The notes: a model not told the origin generated them from the sequence alone. A DNA stretch of 64,000 bases from Opitutaceae bacterium (GCA_005792355.1 SXSC01000291.1:32051-96050), one strand, 5' to 3'; shown: positions 36,801-45,346, counted from the stretch's first letter. Program-made: numbers and translations.

Positions 36801-37304
36801 TACGCTGGCCGGCTAACGGAGCTGATCACGGCGTGTGATCGCGCGCTCACCTTGCAGCCGGATAGTTCCAGCGTGCTCAGAACCAAGAGTTTTGCTTTGG
36901 TCGAACTCGGACGCTTCACCGAGGCGGTTGCGCTCGTGAGACGGTTGCCAAGTGGGGAAGTGAGGACCGCGCACAGCCAGCTGGTTGTCTTTGCCCGGGC
37001 GGGTCTCAGGGCGGAAGCGGAAGCCCTCCTCGCCGCCCCCCGTTCTCACGCCAACAGCTCCTTTTCGAGGCCCCTCTGCCTGCTCGCGCTGGGACGAACC
37101 GAAGAAGCCATGACGCTCATGACCCCGAAATGGATCAACCTCGATTACCCGGATTACTACCTCTGGAGCCGGGACTTCGACCCGGTGCGCAACGATCCGC
37201 GCTGGGTGAAGCTCATGGCGGACGTTGGCCTCACCGAAGCCCACGCCCGCGCGCAGGCCTGGCGGAAGGCGCATCCGCCGGAGAAGGCGGAGAGGGAAAA
37301 ATGA
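33822..37304 (+). CDS. Membrane TIR protein with FlgO/TolB-like domain and TPRs (TIR-C)
   Basis: The 1160-residue protein starts at GTG 33822. The TIR domain (residues 16-150) has AVFLSYASQDVAAALRV, an altered BB-loop region (WCDVEGGLEHGDEWDAK), and YFRIEWELAAQ with Glu91. One membrane segment lies at about 197-218 (AWSVAGAALAVALAVGGYFW). TPR-like helices follow, a FlgO/TolB-N domain from about residue 676 (SVAVLAFKNLSGDPAREFFS, GSASAFSFKGKS), then TPRs ending in RDFDPVRNDPRWVKLMADVG. The architecture equals TIR-B. The linker around GRRVPAAAW is almost identical in DNA to TIR-E. Function is inferred only: envelope-sensing TIR signalling. Confidence 0.82.
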   Translation: MPVSPLSSTLSASAGKAVFLSYASQDVAAALRVCEALRSGGVEVWCDVEGGLEHGDEWDAKIRRQIKECVLFIPLISTTTQARLEGYFRIEWELAAQRAMGIASGVPFILPVVIDDTREPDALVPDRFRAVQWTRLPGGVVPPEVQQRFLKLWSHRAGVVTQAELEAGRPSPASRDEGVAAPTTRAAPEVGRRVPAAAWSVAGAALAVALAVGGYFWVKRGQVESAPNSAQQAGAGTRPPATEKAAAPLSEARLLVAKVWEQMNKAELARAELEMADDLGKRAAALDPDDAHVWAAWSQVDSWYIYFNFDTSAPRREAARTKVVKALQLAPDSYEARLAQACQLVCVPGANGLAVSMFTEEASALLRTLLREQPDEPRALFVFGILMRNTKKLPEARELFGRLAKNPRFAPQAWSELGWAEYLVTGDYRAAEVAVNASIALQPFGGNLTLRSWIARFWSGDLELARAALEQLPASRRQEDAGISLLVDLCYDRREPDAMLRVLGTVPREWLQSGFYDGPRAFLVGRAHEMKRQPDAAMLQWQIALRVVEARLALERDSGSLMWWKACLLAKAGQRAEAEAALRVARELGNTDDLGDALVHAALGNLDQAITLLQRTVEARERAVTFTRFRLDPAMDPLRKHPRFIALMARLEADPYFSPTAKAAPSNAVLPSSPATDPKSVAVLAFKNLSGDPAREFFSDGLSEAVTDVLGRVPGLKVVGSASAFSFKGKSVPIPEIARQLGVTHLVEGTVLQEGQTVRITAKLIQADGFQVWVSDKLDRELKNIFALHDEVAGLIAKNLSLKLGASSAAAKVAVNPQAFELYVQGRQAWNLRTPAGFDLAESALTRALALEPNFARAHAALADVWVQRLSRARLDAREGAREASESEEQPDLAEQARIGAKITQALTLDPDSAEAHAAFGNMLRIVGKNSEAESALRRATVLNPNNASAHQWLGRVLLTQAEMDEALVHCKLATELDPLSQNIWDSYGWALIYAGRLTELITACDRALTLQPDSSSVLRTKSFALVELGRFTEAVALVRRLPSGEVRTAHSQLVVFARAGLRAEAEALLAAPRSHANSSFSRPLCLLALGRTEEAMTLMTPKWINLDYPDYYLWSRDFDPVRNDPRWVKLMADVGLTEAHARAQAWRKAHPPEKAEREK

Positions 37305-37329
37305 CGCCAACCAAGACAACAATTCTTGG

Positions 37330-37411
37330 GCCACAGAGGTCACGGAGAGAGCAAACCGAGGGCACAGAGATTTCCTCCGTGGTCTCCGTGAGCCTCCGTG
37401 TTCTCTGTGAC
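37330..37411. repeat. CACAGAGG/CTCCGTG-type intergenic repeat
   Basis: CCACAGAGGTCACGGAGAGA, then TCCGTGGTCTCCGTGAGCC and CCGTGTTCTCTGTG form loose inverted, low-complexity units. It separates TIR-C from the truncated TIR-D. Confidence 0.55.
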
Positions 37412-37430
37412 GCAACTCCGGCTCCTGCGC

Positions 37431-37658
37431 ATGAGTGATTTCACGAAAGCAGTATTCCTGTCCTACGCGTCGCAAGACGTGGCGGCGGCGCTGCGGATTT
37501 GCGCGGCGTTGCGCGCGGCGGGAGTCGAGGTGTGGTTTGACCAGGATGCGCTCGTCGGCGGGGATGCGTGGGATGCGAAGATCCGCGGGCAGCCCCGAGC
37601 CTTCGATTTTTCCGAAATCCGGCTTCCTATCAGTGAAGAGCCAGTTTCCTACCAATAG
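37431..37658 (+). pseudogene. Truncated TIR domain gene (TIR-D remnant)
   Basis: From ATG 37431 the frame encodes a normal TIR N-terminus (AVFLSYASQDVAAALRI, EVWFDQDALVGGDAWDAKIRG) and then abruptly reads repeat DNA (FSEIRLPISEEPVSYQ, stop). The break follows residue 54, before the YFRxEW motif, so it is non-functional. Its DNA is very close to TIR-C over the first 50 codons. The sequence at the break belongs to the dispersed 48-bp repeat family. Confidence 0.85.
37600..37658 (+). repeat. Dispersed repeat, partial copy, at the TIR-D break
   Basis: AAATCCGGCTTCCTATCAG (37614-37632) matches the 3' part of the 48-bp repeat at 39895, 45299 and 51530; CAGTTTCCTACCAATA (37643-37658) also occurs at 33719-33734, beside the RAYT remnant. 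Confidence 0.7.
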
Positions 37659-37754
37659 GTCTTCTTCATCCTCACGCCGGAGAAAAATCCCCGCGTGCAG
37701 GAACTGGAGCTCACCGCAAGCCTGCCTTAATTTAAGTCAAACCTCTCCTTCCCC

Positions 37755-39683
37755 ATGACCCACTCCTCAATGCTTCAGACTTTGGCGGGCGTCGCCTGTT
37801 CAGGCCGAATCAGGCCAGTCCGGCGGGCGGCTTTGCCGATTTTTCTTTTCTTCTCAGCATTCACCTCCGCCTTCGCCGCCCCGATCCTCGACCGCACCAA
37901 GCTTGAAACGTTCGTCGATGGCATCGTCACGACCGCCATGGAAGATCACCGCATTCCCGGCGTGGTCATTAGCTTGGTTCAAGGCGGAGAAATCATCTTC
38001 GAGAAAGGCTACGGATTTGCCCGCGAGCCCGAGCGGGTGCCGGCCAATCCGAAGGCCAGTCTGTTCCGCATCGCCTCCATCTCGAAGACCTTCAACGCCA
38101 CCGCGCTGATGCAGCTCGTGGAGCAGGGCAAAGTCGACCTCGACGCCGACTTCACAACCTACCTCCCCGGCATCGGGTTTAATCTGCCGCTCGGCCGCGT
38201 GCGCGTGCGAGATCTGATCACGCATTCCGCCGGCTTCGAGGACGGATATTTCGGCTTTTTCTGGGCCATGGATGCCACCTCCGATCTGACCCTCGAGGAA
38301 ACGGTCCGCCGCTATCAGCCCACCCAGGTCCGCCGCCCCGGCGAGCGGCTCGTCTACTCCAACTATGGCACCTCCGTCATTGGTCTGATCATCCAACGGG
38401 TCTCCGGCTTGCCCTATCCGGAATACATGCGGAAACACGTGCTCGACCCGCTGGGCATGACGCGGTCCGGCTTTCGCGACTCCCAGACCCCGACCGGCGA
38501 GGCGGATCTCGCGCACTCGTACTCGTGGACGGGCGGGCGATTCAAGCGCCCGACTTGGGCGTGGATGCATGCGGGCTGGCAGCCGGCCGGCGGCATGCTC
38601 GCCACCGCCCACGAGATGACCAACTTCATGCGCATGCATCTGGGCCAGGGCCCCAGCGTCCTCAAACCTGAGACGCTCGCCCGCATGCACCAGCCGCTCA
38701 TCGGCAACCACCCCTTCGTCAACCCCAACGCGCACGGCTTTTGGATGACGAACCAGTGGGGCTACGCTGGGTTTTCGCACGGCGGCTCCATTTTCGGATT
38801 TATGTCGCGCATGGATTTTGTGCCCGAACTCGGACTGGGGATCTTCATCTCGACGAACTCAAGCAGCGGTCTCCGTCTGAGCGGCGTCCTCCCGCGCCGA
38901 ATCATCGGCCAGTTTTTTCCGAAAAAAGTCGAGCTTCCCGCCGCAAATCCCAAGGCGGATCTCAAGGCGTACGCCGGGGAATATCGCGCCGAACGCCGCA
39001 GCTACACGACGGTGGAAAAAGCCGGCTCGCTGTTTGGCCCGTTGAGCGTTTCGAGCAACGACCAGGGCTACCTTGCTGTCACCAGCGGCAACTCAACCAG
39101 CCGCTATGTGCCCCAGGGTGAGGACCGCTTCATCAATCCCGACACCAGCGAACGTATCGCCTTCACCCGCGACGCCCAGGGCCGGCCGTTCCGGATGCAC
39201 AATGACACCGGACACAACAATTTTGAACGCATCGGTTATTGGGACAGCGTGCGCTTCGCCGGCTTGGTCGCTGCTCTGCTCGCCTTTTCCCTGCTCGCTC
39301 GCCTCATGGCACTCTGGCTCTACCGCAAGGAAACGCTGGTGGAGACACTCCCGGCGCGAATCGCCCGTACCCTCACCGTGGCGGTGATTCCCTGCTGGAT
39401 CACTTTTGGTTATGCCGCCTACAAGGACTTCAACGCCGCCGATGCCCCCATCGCTCCGCACTTCGCCCATTTTCCCACCACGCTCGGCTGGGTGTGGGTC
39501 GTCAGCGGCATCGCGGCCGCGGTGTTGACCGGTGTGCTCGCCGTCCTGACGGTTCCGGTCTGGTTAAAGCGCAGTTGGACTTTGCCGCGCCGCCTCGCCT
39601 ACACCACCTACGTGCTCATCGGCATCGTATTTGTCGGCCTCATGCATTATTGGAACATCCTCGGCCTGCGGATTCTCGGCTGA
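37755..39683 (+). CDS. Serine beta-lactamase/D-Ala-D-Ala carboxypeptidase family protein with C-terminal membrane helices
   Basis: The 642-residue protein has a signal peptide (ALPIFLFFSAFTSAFA), then a class C beta-lactamase-like domain with ASISKTF (SxxK nucleophile and base), YSNYG (YxN) and SHGGS (HxG in place of KTG). After residue ~510 come four membrane helices (FAGLVAALLAFSLLARLMAL, TLTVAVIPCWITFGYAAY, TLGWVWVVSGIAAAVLTGVL, YTTYVLIGIVFVGLMHY). Relatives include esterases, peptidases and a few beta-lactamases; the substrate is not predictable. The short 37659-37754 leader region reads like a C-terminal gene scrap (FFILTPEKNPRVQELELTA). Confidence 0.82.
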   Translation: MTHSSMLQTLAGVACSGRIRPVRRAALPIFLFFSAFTSAFAAPILDRTKLETFVDGIVTTAMEDHRIPGVVISLVQGGEIIFEKGYGFAREPERVPANPKASLFRIASISKTFNATALMQLVEQGKVDLDADFTTYLPGIGFNLPLGRVRVRDLITHSAGFEDGYFGFFWAMDATSDLTLEETVRRYQPTQVRRPGERLVYSNYGTSVIGLIIQRVSGLPYPEYMRKHVLDPLGMTRSGFRDSQTPTGEADLAHSYSWTGGRFKRPTWAWMHAGWQPAGGMLATAHEMTNFMRMHLGQGPSVLKPETLARMHQPLIGNHPFVNPNAHGFWMTNQWGYAGFSHGGSIFGFMSRMDFVPELGLGIFISTNSSSGLRLSGVLPRRIIGQFFPKKVELPAANPKADLKAYAGEYRAERRSYTTVEKAGSLFGPLSVSSNDQGYLAVTSGNSTSRYVPQGEDRFINPDTSERIAFTRDAQGRPFRMHNDTGHNNFERIGYWDSVRFAGLVAALLAFSLLARLMALWLYRKETLVETLPARIARTLTVAVIPCWITFGYAAYKDFNAADAPIAPHFAHFPTTLGWVWVVSGIAAAVLTGVLAVLTVPVWLKRSWTLPRRLAYTTYVLIGIVFVGLMHYWNILGLRILG

Positions 39684-39745
39684 GCCCGTCGTTTGGGCAG
39701 TAAAACCGGCTACGGACCATCTGGCATTCCTGAACACTGCCGGCT

Positions 39746-39898
39746 TCGACGGACGATTGGGGCCGCTACGCCGGCGTCTACGCCGGCCTCGACGGGCGGC
39801 CCACCGTTAACGACGCCATCAACACCCCGCACGTCGACCGCATGGCGCGCGAAGGCGTGACCTTCCGCCATGCCTTCGTCAACGCACCCTCCTGCAAA
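39746..39898 (+). pseudogene. Sulfatase fragment truncated at its catalytic cysteine
   Basis: The forward frame reads [44 protein letters not shown]: the metal-binding DD and the stretch leading to the formylglycine cysteine of a sulfatase. At the cysteine the sequence passes into the dispersed 48-bp repeat (39895) and the x-P-S-R part is lost. No start codon or signal remains. Confidence 0.8.
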
Positions 39899-39964
39899 CC
39901 CCTCCTGGATCCGATTCCCCTCAAAATCCGGCTTCCTACCAGTCAAAATCCGGCTTTCTATCAG
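39895..39964 (+). repeat. Dispersed 48-bp repeat, one full and one partial tandem copy
   Basis: CAAACCCCTCCTGGATCCGA to CTTCCTACCAG (39895-39942) is followed by TCAAAATCCGGCTTTCTATC (39943-39962). It joins the sulfatase fragment to the aminoacylase gene, whose ATG is 5 nt later. Confidence 0.78.
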
Positions 39965-39968
39965 TGAT

Positions 39969-41654
39969 ATGCAATCTCTCATTCGCGCATGTGCGGTCGT
40001 AATGTTGGCCGCCGCATCGGCGCGATCCGCCGAGACGAGCTACGATTTCATCTTGCGGCGCGGCACGATCTACGACGGCAGCGGCGGCAGGCCCGCCGTG
40101 GGCGACGTCGCGATCAAGGGCGATCGCATCGCGGCGGTGGGAGATTTGCGCGCGGCGCGCGCTGCGAAGGAAATCGACGTGAGCGGACTCGCGGTGGCGC
40201 CGGGGTTCATCAACATGCTGAGCCATTCGCAGGTGTCGCTGTTGCACGACGGAAAGTCTCAGAGCGAGATTCGACAGGGCGTAACGCTCGAGGTGATGGG
40301 CGAGGGTGCGTCGATGGGGCCGCTCAACGCCGGGATGAAGGCCGAGATGGCCGCGATGCAGGGCGACATCAAGTTCACGGTGGAGTGGACGTCCCTCGGC
40401 GAATTCTTGCAGCATCTGGAGCGGCGCGGTGTGTCGTGCAATGTCGCGTCATTTATCGGAGCTGGCGGAGTGCGTCAGCACGAGCTCGGCAAAACGAATC
40501 GTCCGCCGACGCCCGCCGAGCTCGCGCGGATGCAGGCGCTCGTGCGCGCCGCGATGGAGGAGGGCGCGATGGGTGTGAGCTCCGCGCTGATCTACATTCC
40601 GGGCGTGTTCGCGAAGACCGACGAGATCATCGCGCTGGCGAAGGCCGCGGCGCCGTATGGCGGACTCTATGTTTCCCACATCCGCAGCGAGGGCGATCGG
40701 TTGATGGAATCGCTCGATGAACTGATCGCGGTCGCCCGCGAGGCGAAGATCCGCGCGGAGGTGTTTCACCTGAAAATGTCCGGCGCGGAGAACTGGCCGA
40801 GGTTCGATGCCGTCGTGAAGAAAATCGAAGCCGCCCGCGCCGAGGGCCTCGCGATCACGGCGGACATGTATAACTACACCGCTGGCTCGACGGGGCTCGA
40901 CGCCGCGATGCCGCCGTGGGTGCAGGAAGGCGGCTACAAAGCCTGGTCCGATCGCCTGCGCGACCCGACGGTGCGCGAGCGCGTGCGGCGCGAGATGAAG
41001 GCGCCCAACGCGGGCTGGGAAAATCTGGCGCTCGCGGCCGGCTCGCCGGAAAAAGTGCTGCTCGTCGGCTTCAAGAACGACGCGCTCAAAAAATACACCG
41101 GCAAAAGCCTCGCCGAAGTTGCCAGGCTGCGCGGCACCTCGCCCGAGGACACCGCGATGGATCTCGTGATCGAAGACGGCAGCCGCGTGCAGTGCGTGTA
41201 TTTTCTGATGAGCGAAGAAAACGTGCGGAAACAAATCGCGCTGCCTTGGATGTCGTTTTGTTCCGATTCGGCGTCGCAGGCGCCCGAAGGCCTTTTCTTG
41301 AAGACGAACACGCACCCGCGCGCGTATGGCAGCTTCGCGCGGCTCCTCGGAAAATATGTGCGCGACGAAAAAGTGATTCCACTCGAGGAAGCGGTGCGGC
41401 GCCTTTCGTTGTTTCCCGCGCAAAACCTGAAACTCACGGAGCGCGGCGCGCTGCGCACCGGATGGTTCGCCGACGTCGTCGTTTTCGATCCGGCGAAGAT
41501 TCAGGACAACGCGACCTACGATCGGCCGCACCAGTATGCGACGGGCATGAAGCACGTGTTCGTCAACGGCGTGCAGGTCTTGCACGACGGCGAGCACACC
41601 GGCGCGAAACCCGGACGATTCGTGCGCGGGCCTGGCTGGAAAGCCCCGAATTGA
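39969..41654 (+). CDS. Secreted D-aminoacylase-type amidohydrolase
   Basis: From ATG 39969 the product has 561 residues with a signal peptide (IRACAVVMLAAASARSA). It is an amidohydrolase of the N-acyl-D-amino-acid deacylase group: ILRRGTIYDGSGGRPAVGDV, APGFINMLSHSQVSLL (metal region, HSQ instead of the usual HTHxD), VGFKN, SFCSDSASQ and THPRAYGSFARLLGKYVR, then GWFADVVVFDPAKI. Such enzymes free D-amino acids from N-acyl forms. The start stands 5 nt after a repeat copy, so its original promoter may be lost or supplied by the repeat. Confidence 0.85.
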   Translation: MQSLIRACAVVMLAAASARSAETSYDFILRRGTIYDGSGGRPAVGDVAIKGDRIAAVGDLRAARAAKEIDVSGLAVAPGFINMLSHSQVSLLHDGKSQSEIRQGVTLEVMGEGASMGPLNAGMKAEMAAMQGDIKFTVEWTSLGEFLQHLERRGVSCNVASFIGAGGVRQHELGKTNRPPTPAELARMQALVRAAMEEGAMGVSSALIYIPGVFAKTDEIIALAKAAAPYGGLYVSHIRSEGDRLMESLDELIAVAREAKIRAEVFHLKMSGAENWPRFDAVVKKIEAARAEGLAITADMYNYTAGSTGLDAAMPPWVQEGGYKAWSDRLRDPTVRERVRREMKAPNAGWENLALAAGSPEKVLLVGFKNDALKKYTGKSLAEVARLRGTSPEDTAMDLVIEDGSRVQCVYFLMSEENVRKQIALPWMSFCSDSASQAPEGLFLKTNTHPRAYGSFARLLGKYVRDEKVIPLEEAVRRLSLFPAQNLKLTERGALRTGWFADVVVFDPAKIQDNATYDRPHQYATGMKHVFVNGVQVLHDGEHTGAKPGRFVRGPGWKAPN

Positions 41655-42093
41655 AGCGCCCCGCCGATCCGAGCCGGCGTGGGTGCGAGCCCCAGACGGC
41701 CCAACCAGTCGCTAGCGGCCGGCCAAACCTCGCGCGCGGCAACCGACGTCTTTGAGTCCGCCTCCGGTTTCGGCCATCGCGCAAACCCCGAAACGCCGAG
41801 ACTGTGCCGAAATCGCCGCGCCGACTGCGCTTTTCCGATCAAGACGGTCCTACGCTGCCATGGTAGGATTCGCCTGTGCGCCCTGGGAGGCTGGTGGCGC
41901 ACCAAGCGAGAGCGTGACCCCGTTGTCCCCCTAGCGACACGTGGCGCCCACCCGATTCAACCCCCACAAGATCCAGTTAGGTACCAGCCGCAACGCTCCG
42001 CCCAACCGCGTAAACGCTTTCTGCCGCGGCCGCCGCGCCAAATTCGCCTCGCTACCGCCGAACGCGTCGCCCACACACTCCATTCGATCCTCG
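41655..42093. other. Repeat-bearing region upstream of TIR-E
   Basis: No gene is supported. 41735-41887 is a copy of a ~150-bp repeat found inverted at 57965-58118. GTGACCCCGTTG at 41919-41930 resembles the RAYT-remnant end. The TIR-E promoter should be here but is not identified. Confidence 0.5.
41735..41887 (+). repeat. Dispersed ~150-bp repeat (copy 1)
   Basis: It shares, with the reverse complement of 57965-58118, blocks such as GTTTCGGCC, CCGAAACGCCG, GACTGTGCCG, TCAAGACGGTCC and GCCATGGTAGGATTCGC, about four fifths identical by eye. It does not look protein-coding. Confidence 0.65.
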
Positions 42094-44016
42094 ATGTCCG
42101 CCACTCCCACCCAAGCGATTTTCCTCAGCTATGCCCGCGACGATGCGGCCGCTGCCCGTCGCCTCGCCGAGGCGCTCCGCAGTGCTGGCCTTGATGTCTG
42201 GTTCGATGAAAACGAACTCCGCGGGGGCGACGCATGGGACGCCAAGATCCGCAAACAGATCAACGACTGCACCCTTTTCCTCCCCGTCATCTCGCAGCAC
42301 ACCGAGGAGCGCACCAAGGGTTATTTCCGCCTCGAGTGGAAACTCGCCGTTGACCAGACCCACCTCCTCGCCGAAGGCGTCCCCTTCATCACTCCCGTCG
42401 TGATCGACGATACCAAGGAAGCCAACGCGAGCGTCCCCGCCGAATTTCTCCGCGTGCAATGGACTCGCCTCCCCGGCGCTCTCCCCACGCCCCAATTCGT
42501 CGCGCAGATCAAGCGCCTGCTCGCCACACCGCAAAAATCCGCGATGGAGCTGGGGCTCCCTCGCCCCGGACATCGCGGCGCGGGCGCCGCGTCCCCCACC
42601 AGTCAGCCGGTGGGCCGTCGCGTCCCTGCGGCGGCATGGATGGGAGCGCTCGCGGTCGTTGCGGTGGGTATCGCGGCAACCTTTTTTGCCACACGAAAAT
42701 CGGAGTCGGCTTCAGCCGTAACCTCGCCGCAGGCGGGCGCAGCGACGCGCCCGCCAGCCCTGAGCCTGTCGAACGGGCCCACCGCAGAAAAATCCCCCGC
42801 CGCCGCGCCCCTCTCGGAAACCCGCCAACTCGTCGCCAAAGCCCGCGCCCTCTACGAACCGTGGGATCTTGCGACGCCCGACGACTTCGCGCTCGCGGAC
42901 GATTTACTCAAGCGCGCGGTCACGCTCGATCCGAGCGACGGCGAAGCGTGGGCGGCGTATGCATTGGTCGCGTGCGGCACGGGGATGATATTTGACTACT
43001 CCGCGACGTGGAGGCTGGCCGCGCGTTCCCGCGCCGAGAAGGCGATCAAACTCGCCCCGGATTCACCCCAAGCGCGCTTCGCCTGGGCCTTCGGCCTGCG
43101 CTTCGATCCTCAGACGCAGGACGAGGCCATCCGCCTGCTTCGGGAAGAAGTCGCCCGCCAGCCGACGAACCGCTTTGTCGTGCGGATCCTCGGGGCAGCC
43201 CTCCGCGGCATCGGCCAATACGAACAGGCGTTGATCTATTACGACAAAGCCGCCGCGCTGCCGGGCAACGATCCCGTCACGCACTACAACCGCGGACAGG
43301 TGCTCGAACAGCTGTGGCGATTTGACGAGGCGGAGGCCGCCTACGACGAGGCGCTGGCCGTTGCACCGCGCTTCGCCAGCGCCAATTGGAGAAAATTGAA
43401 CCTGTTGCTCGACATCCGCCGGGACCTCCCGCGTGCGCAAGCCCATCTGGCCAAGATTCCACCCGACCCGATCGCAAACGAAGTTAGCGCCCACAACGCC
43501 TACTGGATAGCCGTTTTTCTGAAGGAGCCCGCGAGGGCGCTGATTGTCCTAAGCCAGTCCAATGATTTCCTCGCCGGAGTCGGACCCAAGGCAACGTTGA
43601 CGGCGCTCGCTCATCGCATGGCCGGGAACGAAGACGCCGCGCGCACCGATTTGAAAGCGGCGCTCCGTTTGGTGGAGGAACGCCTGACCGCCCAGCCCAA
43701 CGATACGCAGTTGCTCGCCAACAAGGCGGAGATTCTTGCTTTGCAGGGTGACCGAACCGCTGCCGAGCCACTCGTGCGTGAAGTCCGTCAGCGGCGCGGC
43801 GCAGGCGATCGGTCGATAAACAACGAGCGAATGGCTTACCTGCTCATACTGGTGAATCAGCCGGACGCGGCGCTGACGGCGTTGGAGTCGCGCTTTAGCC
43901 CAGCGACGCGGAGCTACATCTCAAAGGTGGGCCTCCGCTACGATCCCTCCTGGGACCCGCTGCGCGGCAATCCCCGGTTCGAAGCGCTCCTGAAGGCCCC
44001 GGAGCTGAAAAAATAA
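42094..44016 (+). CDS. Membrane TIR protein with TPRs (TIR-E)
   Basis: From ATG 42094 the protein has 640 residues. The TIR domain (8-145) has IFLSYARDDAAAARRL, DVWFDENELRGGDAWDAK and YFRLEWKLAVD with Glu81. One membrane segment spans about 180-199 (AAWMGALAVVAVGIAATFFA). TPR-like repeats fill the rest (NDPVTHYNRGQVLEQLWRFD, DEAEAAYDEALAVAP), ending SWDPLRGNPRFEALLKAP. Unlike TIR-B and TIR-C it lacks the FlgO/TolB domain. LSLSNGP in the linker is an in-frame REP piece absent from TIR-C. Its DNA around GRRVPAAAW is nearly identical to TIR-C, suggesting recombination. Confidence 0.82.
   Translation: MSATPTQAIFLSYARDDAAAARRLAEALRSAGLDVWFDENELRGGDAWDAKIRKQINDCTLFLPVISQHTEERTKGYFRLEWKLAVDQTHLLAEGVPFITPVVIDDTKEANASVPAEFLRVQWTRLPGALPTPQFVAQIKRLLATPQKSAMELGLPRPGHRGAGAASPTSQPVGRRVPAAAWMGALAVVAVGIAATFFATRKSESASAVTSPQAGAATRPPALSLSNGPTAEKSPAAAPLSETRQLVAKARALYEPWDLATPDDFALADDLLKRAVTLDPSDGEAWAAYALVACGTGMIFDYSATWRLAARSRAEKAIKLAPDSPQARFAWAFGLRFDPQTQDEAIRLLREEVARQPTNRFVVRILGAALRGIGQYEQALIYYDKAAALPGNDPVTHYNRGQVLEQLWRFDEAEAAYDEALAVAPRFASANWRKLNLLLDIRRDLPRAQAHLAKIPPDPIANEVSAHNAYWIAVFLKEPARALIVLSQSNDFLAGVGPKATLTALAHRMAGNEDAARTDLKAALRLVEERLTAQPNDTQLLANKAEILALQGDRTAAEPLVREVRQRRGAGDRSINNERMAYLLILVNQPDAALTALESRFSPATRSYISKVGLRYDPSWDPLRGNPRFEALLKAPELKK
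42757..42778. repeat. REP half-element in frame inside TIR-E
   Basis: CCCTGAGCCTGTCGAACGGG is one arm of the palindrome complete at 63549-63588. Relative to TIR-C (TRPPATEK) the protein gains LSLSNGP at this point (TRPPALSLSNGPTAEK). Confidence 0.75.
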
Positions 44017-44118
44017 GCAGCCCGCTTGCTGAAGTAGGGCGTTAGCGCGACCTAGCTCCGGTCCTGACCGGCGAGCCCGGTGATTGACGTTTCGTCTTCA
44101 GGGTCGTCCGCTCCCTCC

Positions 44119-45276
44119 ATGATTCCTCCTGCCATCCCCGGCTTTGTCATCGGCGTGATGATTGTGTTGGCGTTCGCTCTCCCGCGTCCGGTGGGCGCTC
44201 AAAAACCCTCCGACTTAAAATCGGTCGAGGTGCAGGCCGACGGTCGCATCACTTTCCGTTATCTCGATCCGAAAGCGATCAGCGTTTCGTTGAAACTCGA
44301 AGGCGTCGAAAAACCGCCGGCCATGGTGCGGACTCCCGCCGGCGTTTGGACGGCCACGACGCAACCCCTGCCGCCGCAAATTTACAATTACTCGTTCAGT
44401 TCGGACGGAGAACCCCGGCTCGACCCGCAAAATCACGAGTACAAACCCAACCTTGTCTCCTTTTATCGCGGCAATTTTGTGACCGTGCCGGGCCCGACTC
44501 CTCAGCTTTGGGAACCGGCGGACCTGCCCCACGGCACGGTTCACCGCCATGTCTACACGACCAAGTGCGTGACGGGGCTCACGGGCGACCAGAGCGACTA
44601 CTTCGTTTACACTCCGCCGGGCTATGATCCGCGGGCCTCAAGACGTTATCCCGTCCTCTATTTGTTGCACGGGTGGAGCGACCTCGCAGTCGGTTGGACG
44701 GACGTGGGCCGGGCCCATCTGATCATGGATTCCCTGATCGCCCGTGGTCTCGCCCGCTCGATGGTCGTCGTGATGCCGCTCAGCTACGGCGAGATGAGCT
44801 TCGTGCGGAATTGGGACGCATGGGAAGATCCCGCCGCCCGCGCACGCAACTGGACCCGGTTTCAACAGGCTCTGCTCACGGAGATCATGCCGCGGGTCGA
44901 GAGCGCCTATGATGTTTCCCGAGAAGCCAAGGATCGCGCCATCACCGGTCTTTCCATGGGCGGTTACGAAAGCATCACGATCGGACTCAATCATCCGGAG
45001 AAATTCGCGTGGGTCGGTGGTTTCAGTTCCGCGGTGCTGGAGCTCGACTACGCCAAGGATATTCCCGGCACACCCCCGGCCGGAGACGCGCTCCGTTTGC
45101 TTTGGATCGCCTGCGGCACGAACGACGACGAATTGATCGCACCGAACCGGAAGTTAACCGATTGGTTGCGCGCGAAAAAATTTCCGGTCACCGCAGTCGA
45201 AACTCCCGGCGGGCATAGTTACATGGTGTGGCGGGAAAATCTCGTGCAATTTGCGCCCTTGCTGTTTCGGCCATAG
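44119..45276 (+). CDS. Secreted esterase (esterase D/feruloyl esterase type) with N-terminal beta domain
   Basis: From ATG 44119 the protein has 385 residues: a signal peptide (VIGVMIVLAFALPRPVGA), an N-terminal immunoglobulin/CBM48-like domain (VSLKLEGVEKPPAMVRT, YNYSFSSDGEPRLDPQN), and an alpha/beta-hydrolase of the putative esterase family: VLYLLHGWSDLAVGW, the nucleophile elbow GLSMGGYES and the catalytic His in GGHSYMVWRE. Relatives deacylate acetyl- or feruloyl-xylans in the periplasm or outside. It sits between TIR-E and TIR-F and is followed by a 48-bp repeat copy. Confidence 0.85.
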   Translation: MIPPAIPGFVIGVMIVLAFALPRPVGAQKPSDLKSVEVQADGRITFRYLDPKAISVSLKLEGVEKPPAMVRTPAGVWTATTQPLPPQIYNYSFSSDGEPRLDPQNHEYKPNLVSFYRGNFVTVPGPTPQLWEPADLPHGTVHRHVYTTKCVTGLTGDQSDYFVYTPPGYDPRASRRYPVLYLLHGWSDLAVGWTDVGRAHLIMDSLIARGLARSMVVVMPLSYGEMSFVRNWDAWEDPAARARNWTRFQQALLTEIMPRVESAYDVSREAKDRAITGLSMGGYESITIGLNHPEKFAWVGGFSSAVLELDYAKDIPGTPPAGDALRLLWIACGTNDDELIAPNRKLTDWLRAKKFPVTAVETPGGHSYMVWRENLVQFAPLLFRP

Positions 45277-45298
45277 CCGCCACGGACCGACTCCTCCG

Positions 45299-45346
45299 CA
45301 AACCCCTCCCGGATTCGATCCCCCTGAAAATCGAGTTTCCTATCAG
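45299..45346 (+). repeat. Dispersed 48-bp repeat
   Basis: CAAACCCCTCCCGGATTCGA, then CCCCCTGAAAATCGAGTTTC and CTATCAG; same orientation as copies at 39895 and 51530. It lies between the esterase stop and TIR-F. Confidence 0.82.
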
